DNA of 64,000 nucleotides, from assembly GCA_963402885.1 (NCBI GenBank), contig OY727098.1, forward strand, positions 14,122,717 through 14,186,716, given 5' to 3'. The number at the start of each line of letters is the position of its first letter. The stretch's first letter is position 1. A program made the translations under genes and the position numbers. Below are positions 10,181-23,013 of the stretch, piece by piece. This DNA comes from Antedon bifida (lineage: Eukaryota > Echinodermata > Crinoidea > Comatulida > Antedonidae). A model generated the notes under the pieces. The model did no database searches. It was not told the DNA's origin and saw nothing but the letters and a program-made list of their open reading frames with translations.

Positions 10181-13100
10181 AATCGGATCTTTTATTGGTA
10201 GATATCCATCCGTATGCATTGTCATATCTATTGCTGTAACGATTATTTTTGGGACGGGATTACTGTTGATAAATGAAGAAAATAGACGAGAAAAATTATG
10301 GATACCCTCAGAATCAGACAACCAGAACTACTTTGATTATGTCAGTAATAATTACAAAGATCCTTTCTACGAGTTGCTTGTTTTTGAAAATGAAAATATG
10401 TTAACGCCAGAATCAATGAAAGCTGTAAGTAGAATAAATGATTCAAGATGTATTTTCTTAATTCCAACATTTTTACCTAACATAGCATCACTGCCAACAT
10501 CATTCATAACCATGATCATCTATACATTTACGTAAGGGCAAAATTCGGTAAATCGCGCGTTACTTCTAGAATTTTTTACTCGATGGTATATAGGCCTAAA
10601 GTTGGTTCATACGTTCGGTACTGATTTTAACCACCTAACATAACCCTGTTTACTAATTAAGTTGCGTTAGATAATTAGCTATTGACGATTAAAAACGAAT
10701 TTAGGTTCAACTATTCAACTGTTTTTCGATCGTGGTATACACTGTTTAATGGATGTCGATGCTGAAAAAATACCCGCACACTAATACGAGGATGCTTCGC
10801 ATTTATCTGTCTCCTTCTACGATTATTGTTTTTAATAGCTGAAAAGCGGCTAAAAATCTATAGAGTACAGCATTATATGTTCATCAAATATTTTCGATCT
10901 ATTTTGATAGATTTAATATTCACTTATACAATGTATTGATGAATGGAACATTCCAATGTCTCAGTCTCAGTATAATTATTTGGTTTAACACAAGTAGGTA
11001 AATTTATGCGTTCTTGGGGATAAGCTTTAAACCTTTAGATATAGTATTGCAATACTTTGACAATACTGTAAATACGTATTCAACATTTTTGGTCGCCATT
11101 TGAAGCGCTAATGTCTTACTGTACGTGTGGGTACTGTTAGATATATACATATACAAATACACTATTACTGACAGTTGCTTCTCAACGTTTGTATTAATTA
11201 GTAATTACAAAAAATATAAACGTCGTGGTGTATCGTGACATATGTACTTTACTATTTCAATCAACTATGACAGTGACAGTTTCAACAAAGTATTAAATCG
11301 TAAATGTTTTATTAGTGGTATATTATTTATAAAACATGAAAATAAATATTTCAGGCAATTTTAGGCAATACTATAAACTGGAATTAAAATGATATTAAGG
11401 TTCATTAATGAGTAGTCCTTTGCATAACATACATTGTGTCATTCATTGTATTGTGTCCATGTTATATTTGATATTTCTTTCGTTTGTAGATGTTAAAAGT
11501 AGATGAAGAGGTAAAAGCAATAAATGTCGGTAAAAGCTGGGAGTCCATCTGCTCTAGGTATATTGTATATAATTTTAATTATATTTCAAATAGGGTTCTG
11601 ATTTGAATTTTAATATGCCTACATTTAAATTGATTTGGTTATCACTGTAAATACACATTTTTCTTATACGTAAACCACACTGGATATAAAGAATATGGAA
11701 AGACAATTTTTATATAACAATTAAAAGATGGTTCGTGGAAAGATTTGATAGATTGGTTCTTTAACGCTAAACCATGGAATTAATAGTAATCTCCAGGCTT
11801 ACCGGATGATTGGCCGACCTCTATATTTGCAATCGTATACATACAACAACGGGTGTAAATAACAATAATACATAAATGAATGTATACGTAATCATTCATA
11901 TTGATCTTTATCTCTCTAAACAAAGGTTTGGTGGCGATTGTTACGTCTCAAGTATACTGGAACTTTGGGGATTCAACAGAACTGTTATAGAGAGTTTGAC
12001 ACAAGAGGATATCATTAAAAAAATCAATAATGAGTCAGATTTAATCAGGTGGGCCTAATCTGCCTGAATTTTACGTTATATCTTATCGGGAGTTGTAATT
12101 AGATAACATCTTGTCCACTAATTTATTCATTAATTTATTTTTATTTATTTTATTTGGTCAAAATCAATTTCAATAATAATATACAACAAGAACAAGATTA
12201 CAAGCAATACAGTTAAAAATGTAATTAAAGGCAGAAAACATGGGATAACAAAATACACTAAGGCCTATTTTAAAAAAGTATACAAAGTTATAAGTACAAA
12301 CTTCGAAATTCATGCTTACCCAGTTTTGTATTTGTTTGTTTGTATTTATATTAGTGAACGGTAAAGGCTACATATACTTCTTTTCTAAACTTCATTTCAT
12401 GACCTATATAGTAGGTATTACATATCGTTTTACTAGTAGGAAGATATTGAAAGCCTTGATCTGGAATTTATATTGATTACGTCAAGCCAACATCCGGGTT
12501 ACAAGGACAATGTTTCTTAACGAATTATTAGATAGAATTATTAATTTCTATACACCAATTCAGATATCAAGGAAAAATAATGCACATGGTGTACCAGTTA
12601 GTTTTCTTCGCCCAAAGCACGATATGCACGATAAATTATAAATAATTTATCTATCCTGTAATTGGCGAGTTGGTGCTCGCTGTTGGATGCGTATGAAAAC
12701 AAAATACAATGAAATCTTTTTTTTTTAACTTTTGAAACAATTAAGTGGGTAGACCACTCTCATTTACCAGACTATAAAGTACAGTAACTGCTCGATAACA
12801 ACTATTTCAGCTTATGAAGCGACAAGGCTCTGCAACCAGGGAAGATGCAGATAGTCTGAAATATGTGTCATGAGGCCAAATAGATTTTAATTATACAACT
12901 AGGCCTACATATTTTACTTTTTACCATGGTGTATTTTTTTAAATATTTATTTTCTTACATTGCATTAGGTCCCCTTTCATTGTTTCCTCTTGTTTGTCAG
13001 GCTTGCTAAAGTAATAAATAAACAATCTGATTACTCAAACCAGGTGACATCCCCTTCTTGTAAAGATCTCCTATTAAGGCCATAAAAACTAGATTTTATT

Positions 13101-16100
13101 TTCAGTGAATGAAAGAATTGATCATTATAATGAATTGTTTTTACCAGTCTTGTAACACAGCGAACACTAAAGCTGTCATCGTTACTGGGTGGCGTTGATA
13201 ATGAAACTTACATCACAGGAGCTAAAGCGTCTCGGGTCATCTATGGGTTAACGGACAATAAGGAATTTGACGAATCGGAAGGCAGGCAGGTAAGTACTGG
13301 TAATCTCAAAAGTATAGACAAAAACAATAAAGGTGTTTAGAAGTTGTACATGCCGGTATGAGCGCCTGAAGAATTATCTTACAACATTCGGTCGTGCAAT
13401 CAATAATCGTAATTCTCTGCTATTATTCCATTCCTTGACGAATCAGTCGAAAGATAATACTCTGGGTTTTATACCATATTAGAGGATCCCTCACATTCAC
13501 AATTCATTATTGTCGCCGTTGTTGAGATTATCATAACTATAGCTCTGTCTACACATATCAAACTAGTTTGACAAAAAAAGTGTGATGTGCCTAAATATGG
13601 TAGTGATATGCCCAAATATGACATCATGTCCATATATGGGCAAATCACATTTTTTTATCACGTAATGTTTGATAGTGCAAATTTAACATTAAAATGTTGA
13701 TTATTATAGGTTGATAGAGATGCCGAGGATTGGGAAACGGAGTTTATTGAAATTGGAACGTCTGACTACGAAGATATGAATGTCTACGTTCTTGCATATA
13801 CGAGGTAAAATGATCCAGTAGACTGCAGCAATAAAATATTAATTTTAATTTTGTGAAGGTTTCAAGACTTTGTGAAGTTTCGCGATTGCAGTGTACGGTT
13901 TGAAGTCGGGCTGATAAAGCCAACGGCCCTGATCCATTGCATTTTTTTGTATATTTTATATCAGAAAACTTTACTGTATAAACATGATAATTTTTATTAC
14001 AATTTATAGTGTTTAATTTTTCTGATTGTACACTAACATATTTAACATATACATAATAACATATTACTATTTATATATTAGGTATTACAGTATTTGTGTA
14101 TATATTATTAGTAGAGCATAGAGCACCGTGACAATTACATTTTCTATTTAGTTTAGTTTCTTTCATATTTAAAAACCACTAAACTCTATTTTATTTTCTA
14201 GTTTTGATACTGAATCAGCAAACGCGATAAATGGTGATCTGATGATTCTTGTGTTTGGTTACGCACTTTTACTCGTGTACATTATAATTATGTTGAGCAA
14301 GTTCACGTTGGTTGAGCATAGAGTAAGTATTCTATTTTATCTATTTCATCACTAAATAATGCAATGAACCAAGAGAGGTAAGCCTATAAACAAAATTTAA
14401 AAAGTATAATAATGAACACGAGCAAAATAACAATTGTAGGCCTAACAATCATAATTTTGATTCTCAAGAATTATAGTTAAGTATGACAAGTCACTCTGTA
14501 TCTAGATTTGTCCAGAATCATAGGAATATTTGGTAATACAACATCACATGTTTTTCACATGTATCTCTTAGCATCAAGGGTTCAAGATAATGAATCGATG
14601 ACAACATCGAATAAGATTGATACCATGACTGTCAAACTGATGGTAAAGAATGGCTATAATGGTGAAAATTATTGTGGAGAAATGATATGGTGACGAATGG
14701 CTATAATGGTGAAAATAATTGTGGAGAAATGATATGGTGAAGAATGGCTATAATGGTGAAAATAATTGTGGAAAAATGATATGGTGAAGAATGGCTATAA
14801 TGGTGACAATTACTGTGGAGAAATGATATGGTGACGAATGGCTATAATGGTGAAAATAATTGTGGAGAAATGATATGGTGAAGAATGGCTATAATGGTGA
14901 AAATAATTGTGGAAAAATGATATGGTGACGAATGGCTATAATGGTGACAATTACTGTGGAGAAATGATATGGTGACGAATGGCTATAATGGTGAAAATAA
15001 TTGTGGAGAAATGATATGGTGAAGAATGGCTATAATGGTGACAATTACTGTGGAGAAATGATATGGTGACGAATGGCTATAATGGTGAAAATAATTGTGG
15101 AGAAATGATATGGTGAAGAATGGCTATAATGGTGAAAATAATTGTGGATAAATAATATGGTGAAGAATGGCTATAATGTTGACATTTACTGTGGAGAAAT
15201 GATATGATGAAGAATGGCTATAATGGTGACAATTATTGTGGATAAATAATATGGTGAAGAATGGCTATAATGTTGACAGTTATTGTGGAGAAATAATATG
15301 GTGAAGAATGGTTATAATGTTGACAGTTATTGTGGAGAAATGATATGGTGAAGAATGGCTATAATGTTGACAGTTATTATGGAGAAATAATATGGTGAAG
15401 AATGGCTATAATGTTGACATTTACTGTGGAGAAATGATATGGTGAAGAATGCTTTTTGTTAGATGTACTTTTACTTTACCTTTACTAATTATGGATAGGT
15501 GTTTATGTTAAAATACAACATTTTACTACCTTTTTCAAATTATAGGTGTACATTGCGATATGCGGTGTTGCTACCGTCGGGTTTTCCATAGTTGTAGCAA
15601 TTGGATTTTGTTCTATGATTGGTCTCATCTATACACCAGTCCACTCCGTCCTGCCATTTCTATTACTCGGTAAGAATACATTCTATTGACAACAAATAAC
15701 GAGATCTTATTATTTATTTTACAAATTGAAAACAAAAAATTTACATTAAAACAATTGTTTATAAATGATAAACATTATAGGCTTGATGTATGCGTACTCC
15801 AAACATAGTGTTACTTGCTTACATGATATTTGTGCATATATCTAGTATAATCAAATGGAATGTCTAACAATAATATTGTATGCAAAACAAGTATTCCTGA
15901 CGACATAGACACATTTGACTCTCTCATTTTAAAAGAAGCGATAATATGAGTGAGCTAATGGTTTTTATTTGTTGTTAGGTATTGGTGTTGATGACATGTT
16001 TGTAATAGTTCAGTCATGGGATAATTTGAGCAAAGACGAAAAGAAAAAGTCAATTCCCGAACAATGTTCGCTAGCACTAAAACATGCAGTAAGTATAACG

Positions 16101-19100
16101 AATCAATTCATTTTATTGTTCCACAGAAAGTAAAAAATCATAAGAAAAAACCTTGTCACAATCATTGTTTATGTGTAGAATGTCAAGTAAGCCAAAAAGG
16201 GCTGTATGGATGTAAATGAGTTTCCAAAAGACATTACATTGTACATAGTAAACTATATCTCTAAAAATCAACATTTTAATGATTAAACAGAAAACGCTTT
16301 ATGTACATTTGTTCTAAGCAGTCGAACAATACTATAATGAAACTGATCCATAACATAACCCTTGTAAATATATAATAATGGAATAATATCTATCTATGTT
16401 ATATGACGTGCATAACTATAAACTTAATCCTGAAACACTGAAATAAACAATAATAATTAAATATGTATACTTTTGTTTGTCAACTTAATATTTTTTAATA
16501 TTAATGAATTTGTTTAAATTATTTTCAGGGCGTAGCAGTCACTGTTACATCTGTAACCGACATCAGTGCGTTCTTGATTGGAGCAACAACTATTCTACCA
16601 GCTTTGCGTTCCTTTTGCGTTTTCTGTGGCATCGGTATCATTTTCTTGTTTTTCTTCAGTATCATGTTCTTTACGCCGATGCTTTGTTTGGACAACCGAC
16701 GCGTTAACAATAAACGTGACGCTTGTTGCTGCTGTTATCAACATGGAGACGATTATAAACCGTCTGAATGTGGCCAGAAAAATAGATTTCAAATAGTCTT
16801 TGACGAAATTTACTCGCCTCTGCTAATAAAAACCCCAGTTAAGGTAATACATTAAGCTATATATATGTGTAAATATAATTAATTTTCGAATTACACCAAC
16901 GTTTAAAAGTTTTCAAGGAAAGATATCGGCTCAACAAGACGCTTGCAAAGGTAGATATTAATTTTCTAAACAAAATGTGATATCACCGTACAATATCAAA
17001 CTACAAAAACATACCTTCACAAAACAACATAAACCAACAAAAACTAAACATACCAATTGTTTTTTTTATTCCAGATTGTGGTAGTGATTATTACTGCTGT
17101 TTTACTTGGATTTGGAATTTGGGGTTTTATAGATTTAGAACAGTTTTTCAATTTTAGATGGTTTTTGCCTTCAGACAGTTACGCAACATATGTTCTAGAA
17201 GTTAATGACATTGTAAGTCTATCATTAATATACCAGTAGTAATGATAAATATCAATGGATATTCTAATAACATAGGTCTATTAAAAACAAACTGTATATG
17301 CCTGATACACCTCTACACACATTATGAGTGCATTTATATTATTTCTGTTTGCGCGATGTTACAAAGGTTTTATCAACGAGTACTATTTAAAATGGCTGAT
17401 TCAAAAAGTCTATCTTAATTTTAATTTAAGCTTAATACCTATTTTCTACTAGGCGAAATTATTCGCGCGAATCAAAAGCGCCAGCTTATACGCATGCGTT
17501 TTCATGTTTCAATCTTCCAAATTCCTTTTTTACGCATGCGTATAAGCTGAAGCTTTCGATTCGCGCAAACAAATACGCCAAGTGGAAAATCGGCTTTACA
17601 CCCAGCTCTATTAATTTCAAACATGTAAAGGATATTTCTCTTCTTCCTTCAATAGTATTATCCAGAAAACGGTGTTCCATCAGCAATATATCTAAATAAC
17701 GTAGACCTTTTCCGTGAAAGATCTGCTGTCAACACTCTGTATAACGATGCTATCAACAATAAATATATTGATTCCAATTCTTTTTCGAATTGGTACGAAG
17801 AGTTCGAACAGTGGATTCAAACAAATAAGTGGAATGAACAAGAATACAATAACGAAACCATGTGGCCTGACACACAGGAAGCATTTGTGTTATGGGTAAA
17901 TGAATTCCTGCTTGACCCTGCCGGTGGTGATACGTTCAAAGCTGATGTCATTTTTGACAATAGCACGTCTCTTGAAATTATCGTAAGTGTACTATGAGTT
18001 AGTATAGGCCTAGAGTTAAGATGGAGAACTCAAGATATCAAGATGTTTTGTTATAGTTTACTTTTTAGTTTGTGTAAGCATGTCAATAGATAAGCTGTAT
18101 GCTTAGCTTATTATTGTCTACGTTCTCCATATATATATACTAGGTGTAAAGTCATTCTAAATAGTCAAGACGAATCATTAGTACACAATTTTTATTACAG
18201 GAAAAAACAGTAATCAAAGTAATAAGATTAACTAATCTATTTCTTTATAGTCCTCCCGTATCTCGTTTGCGCACATCGTTTTAAAAGGATCGACAGAAGA
18301 GGTTGATGCAATGGACTCAATTCAAGAATTGACTGCCAACTTCGAATTTGAAGGGGATGGATATGCATTTGCTTTCTCGGAGAATTACATACAATATGAG
18401 TCAAACAAGGTAGGCATATACTCCTAAATTATATAGTGTGTTGCTAACCAGTGCTTTATCTAAAACTCTTCACCATCCTCAATGTGGTCAGATGAAAAAA
18501 TCTCAAATGTTTTGTCGATGAATACAATTCTAGCCACTGTTAAAATGAATAACAAATGAACACACCACTTTTATATATAAAAAATTTTCATACATGTTTC
18601 AATTATCTTTTTTGATTTATAATGTAGGTTATTCAAGAAGAATTGTTTCGTAATCTAGGTCTGGCTTGTGTTTGTGTGTTCTTTATTATTCTGTTACTAC
18701 TTGCAAACCTACAAGCATGTCTTCTCGTATTTCTTGCAGTTATGCTTACTCTGGTGAGTAAAATACATTATGTATGGTGATATAATAGTGATAATAAGAA
18801 ATATTGTAACTATAGGGGCACCTCGCTTCGATCGCTCACCCTCTTGTAATATTGTTGACGATGATATTTATAATGATGATTTTGACTATAAGGAAGATGA
18901 TGATGCAATGCTGAGTGACTAGCAATGACAGTTAAGCTCTGTCTACACTATACAAATGTGACAAAAGAATGTGATGTACCCATATATGGACATGATTATG
19001 TCTTATCTTGGGCATATCACTACCATATTTGGGCACATCACAGCGGTTTATAGTGATATAATTATGTTATTTAATATTATAATGGTTTTTACTGATTATT

Positions 19101-20262
19101 TATCGTACATATATAGGTTGATCTAGCTGGATTCGTCCATCATTGGGGCTTGACAATTGATGTAGTAGTGACCATTCAGTTGATTCTGTCCATTGGGATC
19201 GCCGTTGATTATGCTGCTCATATTGGACATATGTTTATGACGGTGACCGGAACAAGAAATGGTAAGTTTCGTCAGTATTTTTATTTTATTTTGAAATATT
19301 GTTTTACGTTTATCTGTTATATTATTAACAACATTGTGTGCATTTTAACAGATCGTGTACTAAAAACATTACAAAATATTGGATCAGCAGTGTTTAACGG
19401 TGGTTTCAGTACTTTTCTTGCGTTTGCTCTGTTATCACTTTCCACGTCTTACGTGTTCAGGACATTTTTCAAGGTAAGCCATCATCATTTATTTACTGAA
19501 ATACATTTCAGACCTCCCAACTTGGAAAAATGAAATATCTAGAGGTTTTATGAAACAATAGAGGTCGCTATAATACTACATCAAACCATAGAGGGCGCTA
19601 TGACAAACCTAAATATATTATGCATCTATAAGTATAGTGCGTGCCGAAGGCGAAAAATGCGTTGGCAACTCATTATTTCACTTTTAAACGCATACATGGA
19701 TTATAAGCATTAAACGGGCCGATATTAGTATGTTTTCTATAATCTTATCAATGTCTATAGAGAATTTAGGCCTATCCAAAATATCGAGAGAAATTGCAAT
19801 TTTGTTTTTTCGAGATTTTTAAAATATCGGACGACTCCCGCCATTATCGAGAGAGTTGGACATTTTTAGAATTTAATTTCTGTTAACGATGTAGAGGATT
19901 AATTATGAATTATATAATGTTTCAACATGTGTCAACATATTTAATATTCATTCTGTTTCTTCTATTTTAAGATATTTCTCCTAGTTGTTATTTTCGGCTT
20001 GTTTCATGGTCTCGTGCTATTACCAGTTTTACTTAGTTGGTTCGGTCCTGAACCGTACCCATCTGCAGGCGAGTCACCAGATAGCGTCGGCGTGGAAAAC
20101 AACGTCACAGAAACCAGGACAAGGAGTGTTGGTGTAAACAGTAATGGCGTAAATGGCAATAATGACAGTAGTATTATTATCGAAGCTAATAATCTTGCAG
20201 AAAAAGTTCAATTTGATAATCCAGCGTATGAGGGTGTAGAAAGCAATACACAAAACGTTTAA
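10181..20262 (+). CDS. PTCHD3-like patched-domain protein, copy B
   Basis: Sixteen coding exons: 10181-10424, 11490-11557, 11926-12048, 13148-13289, 13710-13804, 14202-14322, 15546-15669, 15979-16088, 16529-16843, 17075-17212, 17656-17982, 18251-18409, 18628-18753, 19117-19261, 19352-19473 and 19972-20262. They give 883 residues. The exon at 10181 starts mid-codon, so a first coding exon lies upstream and was not found with confidence. Predicted layout: helix 1 in the first listed exon, a large extracellular domain, a sterol-sensing helix block (14202-16843) with [12 protein letters not shown] as helix 4, a second extracellular domain, then helices 8-12 including [11 protein letters not shown] (helix 10). 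GxxxDD and GxxxD are the ion-relay positions of the RND/Patched fold. The tail carries FDNPAYE, an NPxY-type sorting motif. There is no frameshift or stop in any exon, so the copy looks functional. Ligand or transported lipid is unknown. Confidence 0.88.
12645..12715 (+). repeat. SINE 3' tail fragment
   Basis: TATCCTGTAATTGGCGAGT followed by GCTGTTGGATGCGTATGAAA matches the tail of the tRNA-derived SINE at 7530-7741. The head is missing. It lies in copy B's intron between 12048 and 13148. Confidence 0.65.
13541..13685. repeat. MITE family 1, copy 1 (GCTCTGTCTACAC termini)
   Basis: The left end is AGCTCTGTCTACACATATC and the right end TGTTTGATAGTG, with an internal GTGATGTGCC...CATATATGGGC core. 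One of six copies in the window, in copy B's intron before 13710. Confidence 0.75.
14644..15450 (+). repeat. 47-bp minisatellite, 17 full units, in copy B intron
   Basis: The unit is TGAAGAATGGCTATAATGGT followed by a variable GAAAATAATT or GACAATTACT part, then GTGGAGAAATGATATGG. Seventeen consecutive units are exactly 47 bases each (14644-15442), followed by a partial unit. No indel occurs. The first ten units follow a partly regular three-unit order. Units 11-17 form a second subfamily (ATGTTGACA, ATAATATGG). Since 47 is not a multiple of 3, short ORFs across it are artefacts. Confidence 0.97.
18933..19057. repeat. MITE family 1, copy 2
   Basis: The left terminus is TTAAGCTCTGTCTACACTAT. 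The core CCCATATATGGACATGATTA and GGGCACATCACA matches the other copies; the right terminus is decayed. It lies in copy B's intron before 19117. Confidence 0.7.
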
Positions 20263-20322
20263 ATGCTTTAATAGCAATTGTATTCAATAAGTGAAAAGAG
20301 GAATTTTCTATGGCCAACGTAT

Positions 20323-20328
20323 AATAAA
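20323..20328 (+). terminator. Polyadenylation signal of PTCHD copy B
   Basis: AATAAA lies 61 bases after the stop codon at 20262. Confidence 0.55.
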
Positions 20329-21205
20329 ACTCCAAAATATCTGGATTGTGAAAGAAAACAATTCTAAAAATTGATCTGAAAATCATTGATATCCGACGTC
20401 ATGTGAGATGCGAGATCAATAGTAAAATCGGACAACGTCATCAGACATGTACCATATTTGTTTCTACATGTTAACTGTATATAATAATTTACGCTCTTGT
20501 AGGCCTATTTATAATAATGAGTATTAGGCCTATCATATTATTTAGATATACCGGACGATAACAATGCACAAAATTACTACTTATTATCATGCTGTGCATG
20601 CTCACCATAGTATTTCATCCATTGCGAAAATATTACTGGATAAATATCTCATTATAGAAAGTTGTTCTCACTACAAACACGTCGTATTCTATTTATTGCG
20701 TTCTTTTTTTATATGTATGTTCTTTATTTTATATGTATCTGCCTACTATGAGATTAAAAGTGTAAGCACATAATATAGTACTGTGTGGGAAGTACAGTAT
20801 ACGCAAAAGGACAAGACCCACCACTTTTTCACAATAGGCTTACATTATTTTGTATATTGTATATTATATAATGATTACACTTATTTAATTTTCGTTATTA
20901 AGTTTTTCTAATTTGTTTTATTGTATTTAAGTTGATTATCGAAAGTTCTTTTATTGAATGATTACACTTAAATAATTTTCTTTAAATTTAATTTATTATT
21001 GTATTTAGGCGGCGCCATGTTGATTATTTTAAGCTATTTCATTTTATTGAATGATTTTTCTAACTTTTGTATTGTATTTAAGCCGGGCCAAGTTCATTAT
21101 TTTATATCTTTTTTTTATTACCAATTTTTAAATAATATCAATACAATAAAAATATTGTACAAAACATAACTACATACAAGTGTGTGTTTTTATTGATTTG
21201 CAGCT

Positions 21206-21270
21206 CTACAGCTCACTATGTCGGTCGGTCAGTCGGTCGGTAAACACTAACTCAAATTTGAGCACGCGAC
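21206..21270. repeat. Fragment of the 3072-3375 inverted-repeat element
   Basis: It shares AGCTCACTATGTCGGTCGGTC-type sequence (one base run at a time) and AACACTAACTCAAATTTG with the element at 3072-3375, and ends in GCACGCGACT, matching that element's terminus. Confidence 0.6.
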
Positions 21271-21876
21271 TGCAGCCATGTATATGACTTTGTTATAGTG
21301 GAGTGTAGTGCAATGAAGACAAGAACAAAAGGGCAGTGAACACACACTAACGGAAGTAGTGTTAAGCTAAAAGTAGGCCTATAGCATAATATGTGTTTAT
21401 GTGAAAGAAGCTCAACCTTAATCGAGTCATTATGATATTGTTTGTTGTAATTCAGAATGTTCTAGCTTCAGTGTTTTACTTGATGTTTATTAGACTTATG
21501 GTACAGGCTAAAATTATGCTATGATTACTAGCTTAAATAATGTTTACCAGCTTGAGTTTAAGACATGATGTATTTACTGGTATTCCTTCCTCATGTATGA
21601 ATTTAAATATGTAAATATTATTTGGTAATGACAACAGGAGAGTATCCAGATTTGTTCATCTTAATGATGATGTGGGTTACCCTGCTGTTATGTAAGAACG
21701 TAATGCTAGATTACGTGCACATAAATAATATTAGCTCATTTTGAAATATTCTTATTTTCCATTTTTGGAAATAAGCAAATTTGGACCCCTTAATTTTTGG
21801 ACAAAACTTTGATCATAACGCTATAAATGTGCACGAGGAGAATTCCCTCTTTCTACGAGCATGTACGCAAGTGCGT

Positions 21877-22083
21877 CTATGGTTTTAGATTAAGAATTGT
21901 AAATAGTGAAAATAGTGCATTTAACCAGTCAGTGGTTGCTGACACCGAGGCTGTGGTACAGGATCGACCAGGAAGAAAACCGTGTTGGTGACTCGCCAAC
22001 AGGCTGTTGCATTGGCAGCGGTTAAGAATTTGTTGGAAAACAAGTTTTTCCAACATCTTACACATCACCAACGTAAGAGACAC
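21877..22083 (-). pseudogene. Non-LTR reverse transcriptase fragment
   Basis: A 68-residue minus-strand frame contains CKMLEKLV and ASHQHGFLPGRSCTTA, the fingers-region signature of CR1/Jockey-type reverse transcriptases (Q-x-GF-x-GRSC). No palm motif survives. It is a truncated relic. Confidence 0.75.
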
Positions 22084-22945
22084 TGGGCGATAATTAAGTA
22101 AGTTACTTCTGTCACCCTATAGGAACAACATTAGCACGCTTCCACATATAATAGTAGGAATTTTATTTTACCACATAAAAGCGATTGACTAAAAAAGTGT
22201 GTAATAGTAAACTGATTTAATGTTTGCCCATAGTAAAGTTTGATTCACACAAACGAGCAGGACTATTAGTGTCATTCAATGTTAGTTCATCTTTTATAAA
22301 AACGGAATAATTAGTAGTGTAAAGAATTCCAGCGAAGGCAGACAAATAAAATTATTATTTAAAAAATATCACCATCATGCTTGGAGATCAACAATAATAC
22401 AATTAGTAACAAAAGGAGAATATCGTTTAACAATTGTATAGATATGTCTGTCTTGTAACACGCGAGACATACTAATATTAGTTATTGCATACCTGAAAAC
22501 CGCACAAGATTGAAATGAGAAAAAAATTACATATACAATATTATCATTCTTTCAGAAGGTGGTTTATTCCATTAAGCCTTTAAGTATATCGAGAAATTGT
22601 TTAAGATTAGACGATCCAAAACATTCTCATATCATAATATCTTTCTTTTTTAATAAGTAGGATAGGCATACTATACAGCGAAATTCTATACTATAATTAA
22701 AAACAATAACATTATAATAAGTACATAATTAAATGTTGTATTTATTTTGTTTGTTTTGTTTTTTGTTTTGTTTTATCGAACTTCAGTATCATGGTGGGAT
22801 TAAAAGTAAATTAAGATAAAGGGGGCGTACTGATTATCTAATTATCTATTTTTCTACCGTTCCTATCCGTCATGTGCTGTGATTGACCAATCATATTAGA
22901 CTGTCCTGGCTTAAATTCTTAAATTAACTTTAGTTGCAAACCATT

Positions 22946-22998
22946 ACTCCATAGGACGGTTGTTATACAACAACCGAAACGTCGAAATATTACGTAGT
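22946..22998 (+). repeat. Hairpin repeat with GGACG...CGAAACGTCGA flanks, copy 1
   Basis: ACTCCATAGGACG is followed by a perfect hairpin (GTTGTT-ATAC-AACAAC) and CGAAACGTCGAAAT. A second copy on the minus strand at 39395-39462 has the same flanks but a different stem sequence (GATCAA/TTGATC). It ends 16-20 bases before the predicted start codon of PTCHD copy C, on the sense strand, so it is probably in that gene's 5' UTR or promoter. Confidence 0.6.
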
Positions 22999-23013
22999 GT
23001 ATGACAAGAAACG

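Larger units (their letters stand above)
20329..22945. other. Intergenic region between PTCHD copies B and C
   Basis: AT-rich. It contains short degenerate tandem repeats (about 20870-21120, a TGATTACACTTATTTAATTT-like unit with TTGTATTTAAG), a fragment of the GTCGGTCGGTC element (21206-21270) and one reverse-transcriptase fragment (21877-22083). I see no host gene. Confidence 0.55.

Noticed and set aside
14508-14693. Coding exon in copy B intron
   Set aside because: The open frame ends inside the 47-bp satellite, and neither paralogue has an exon here.
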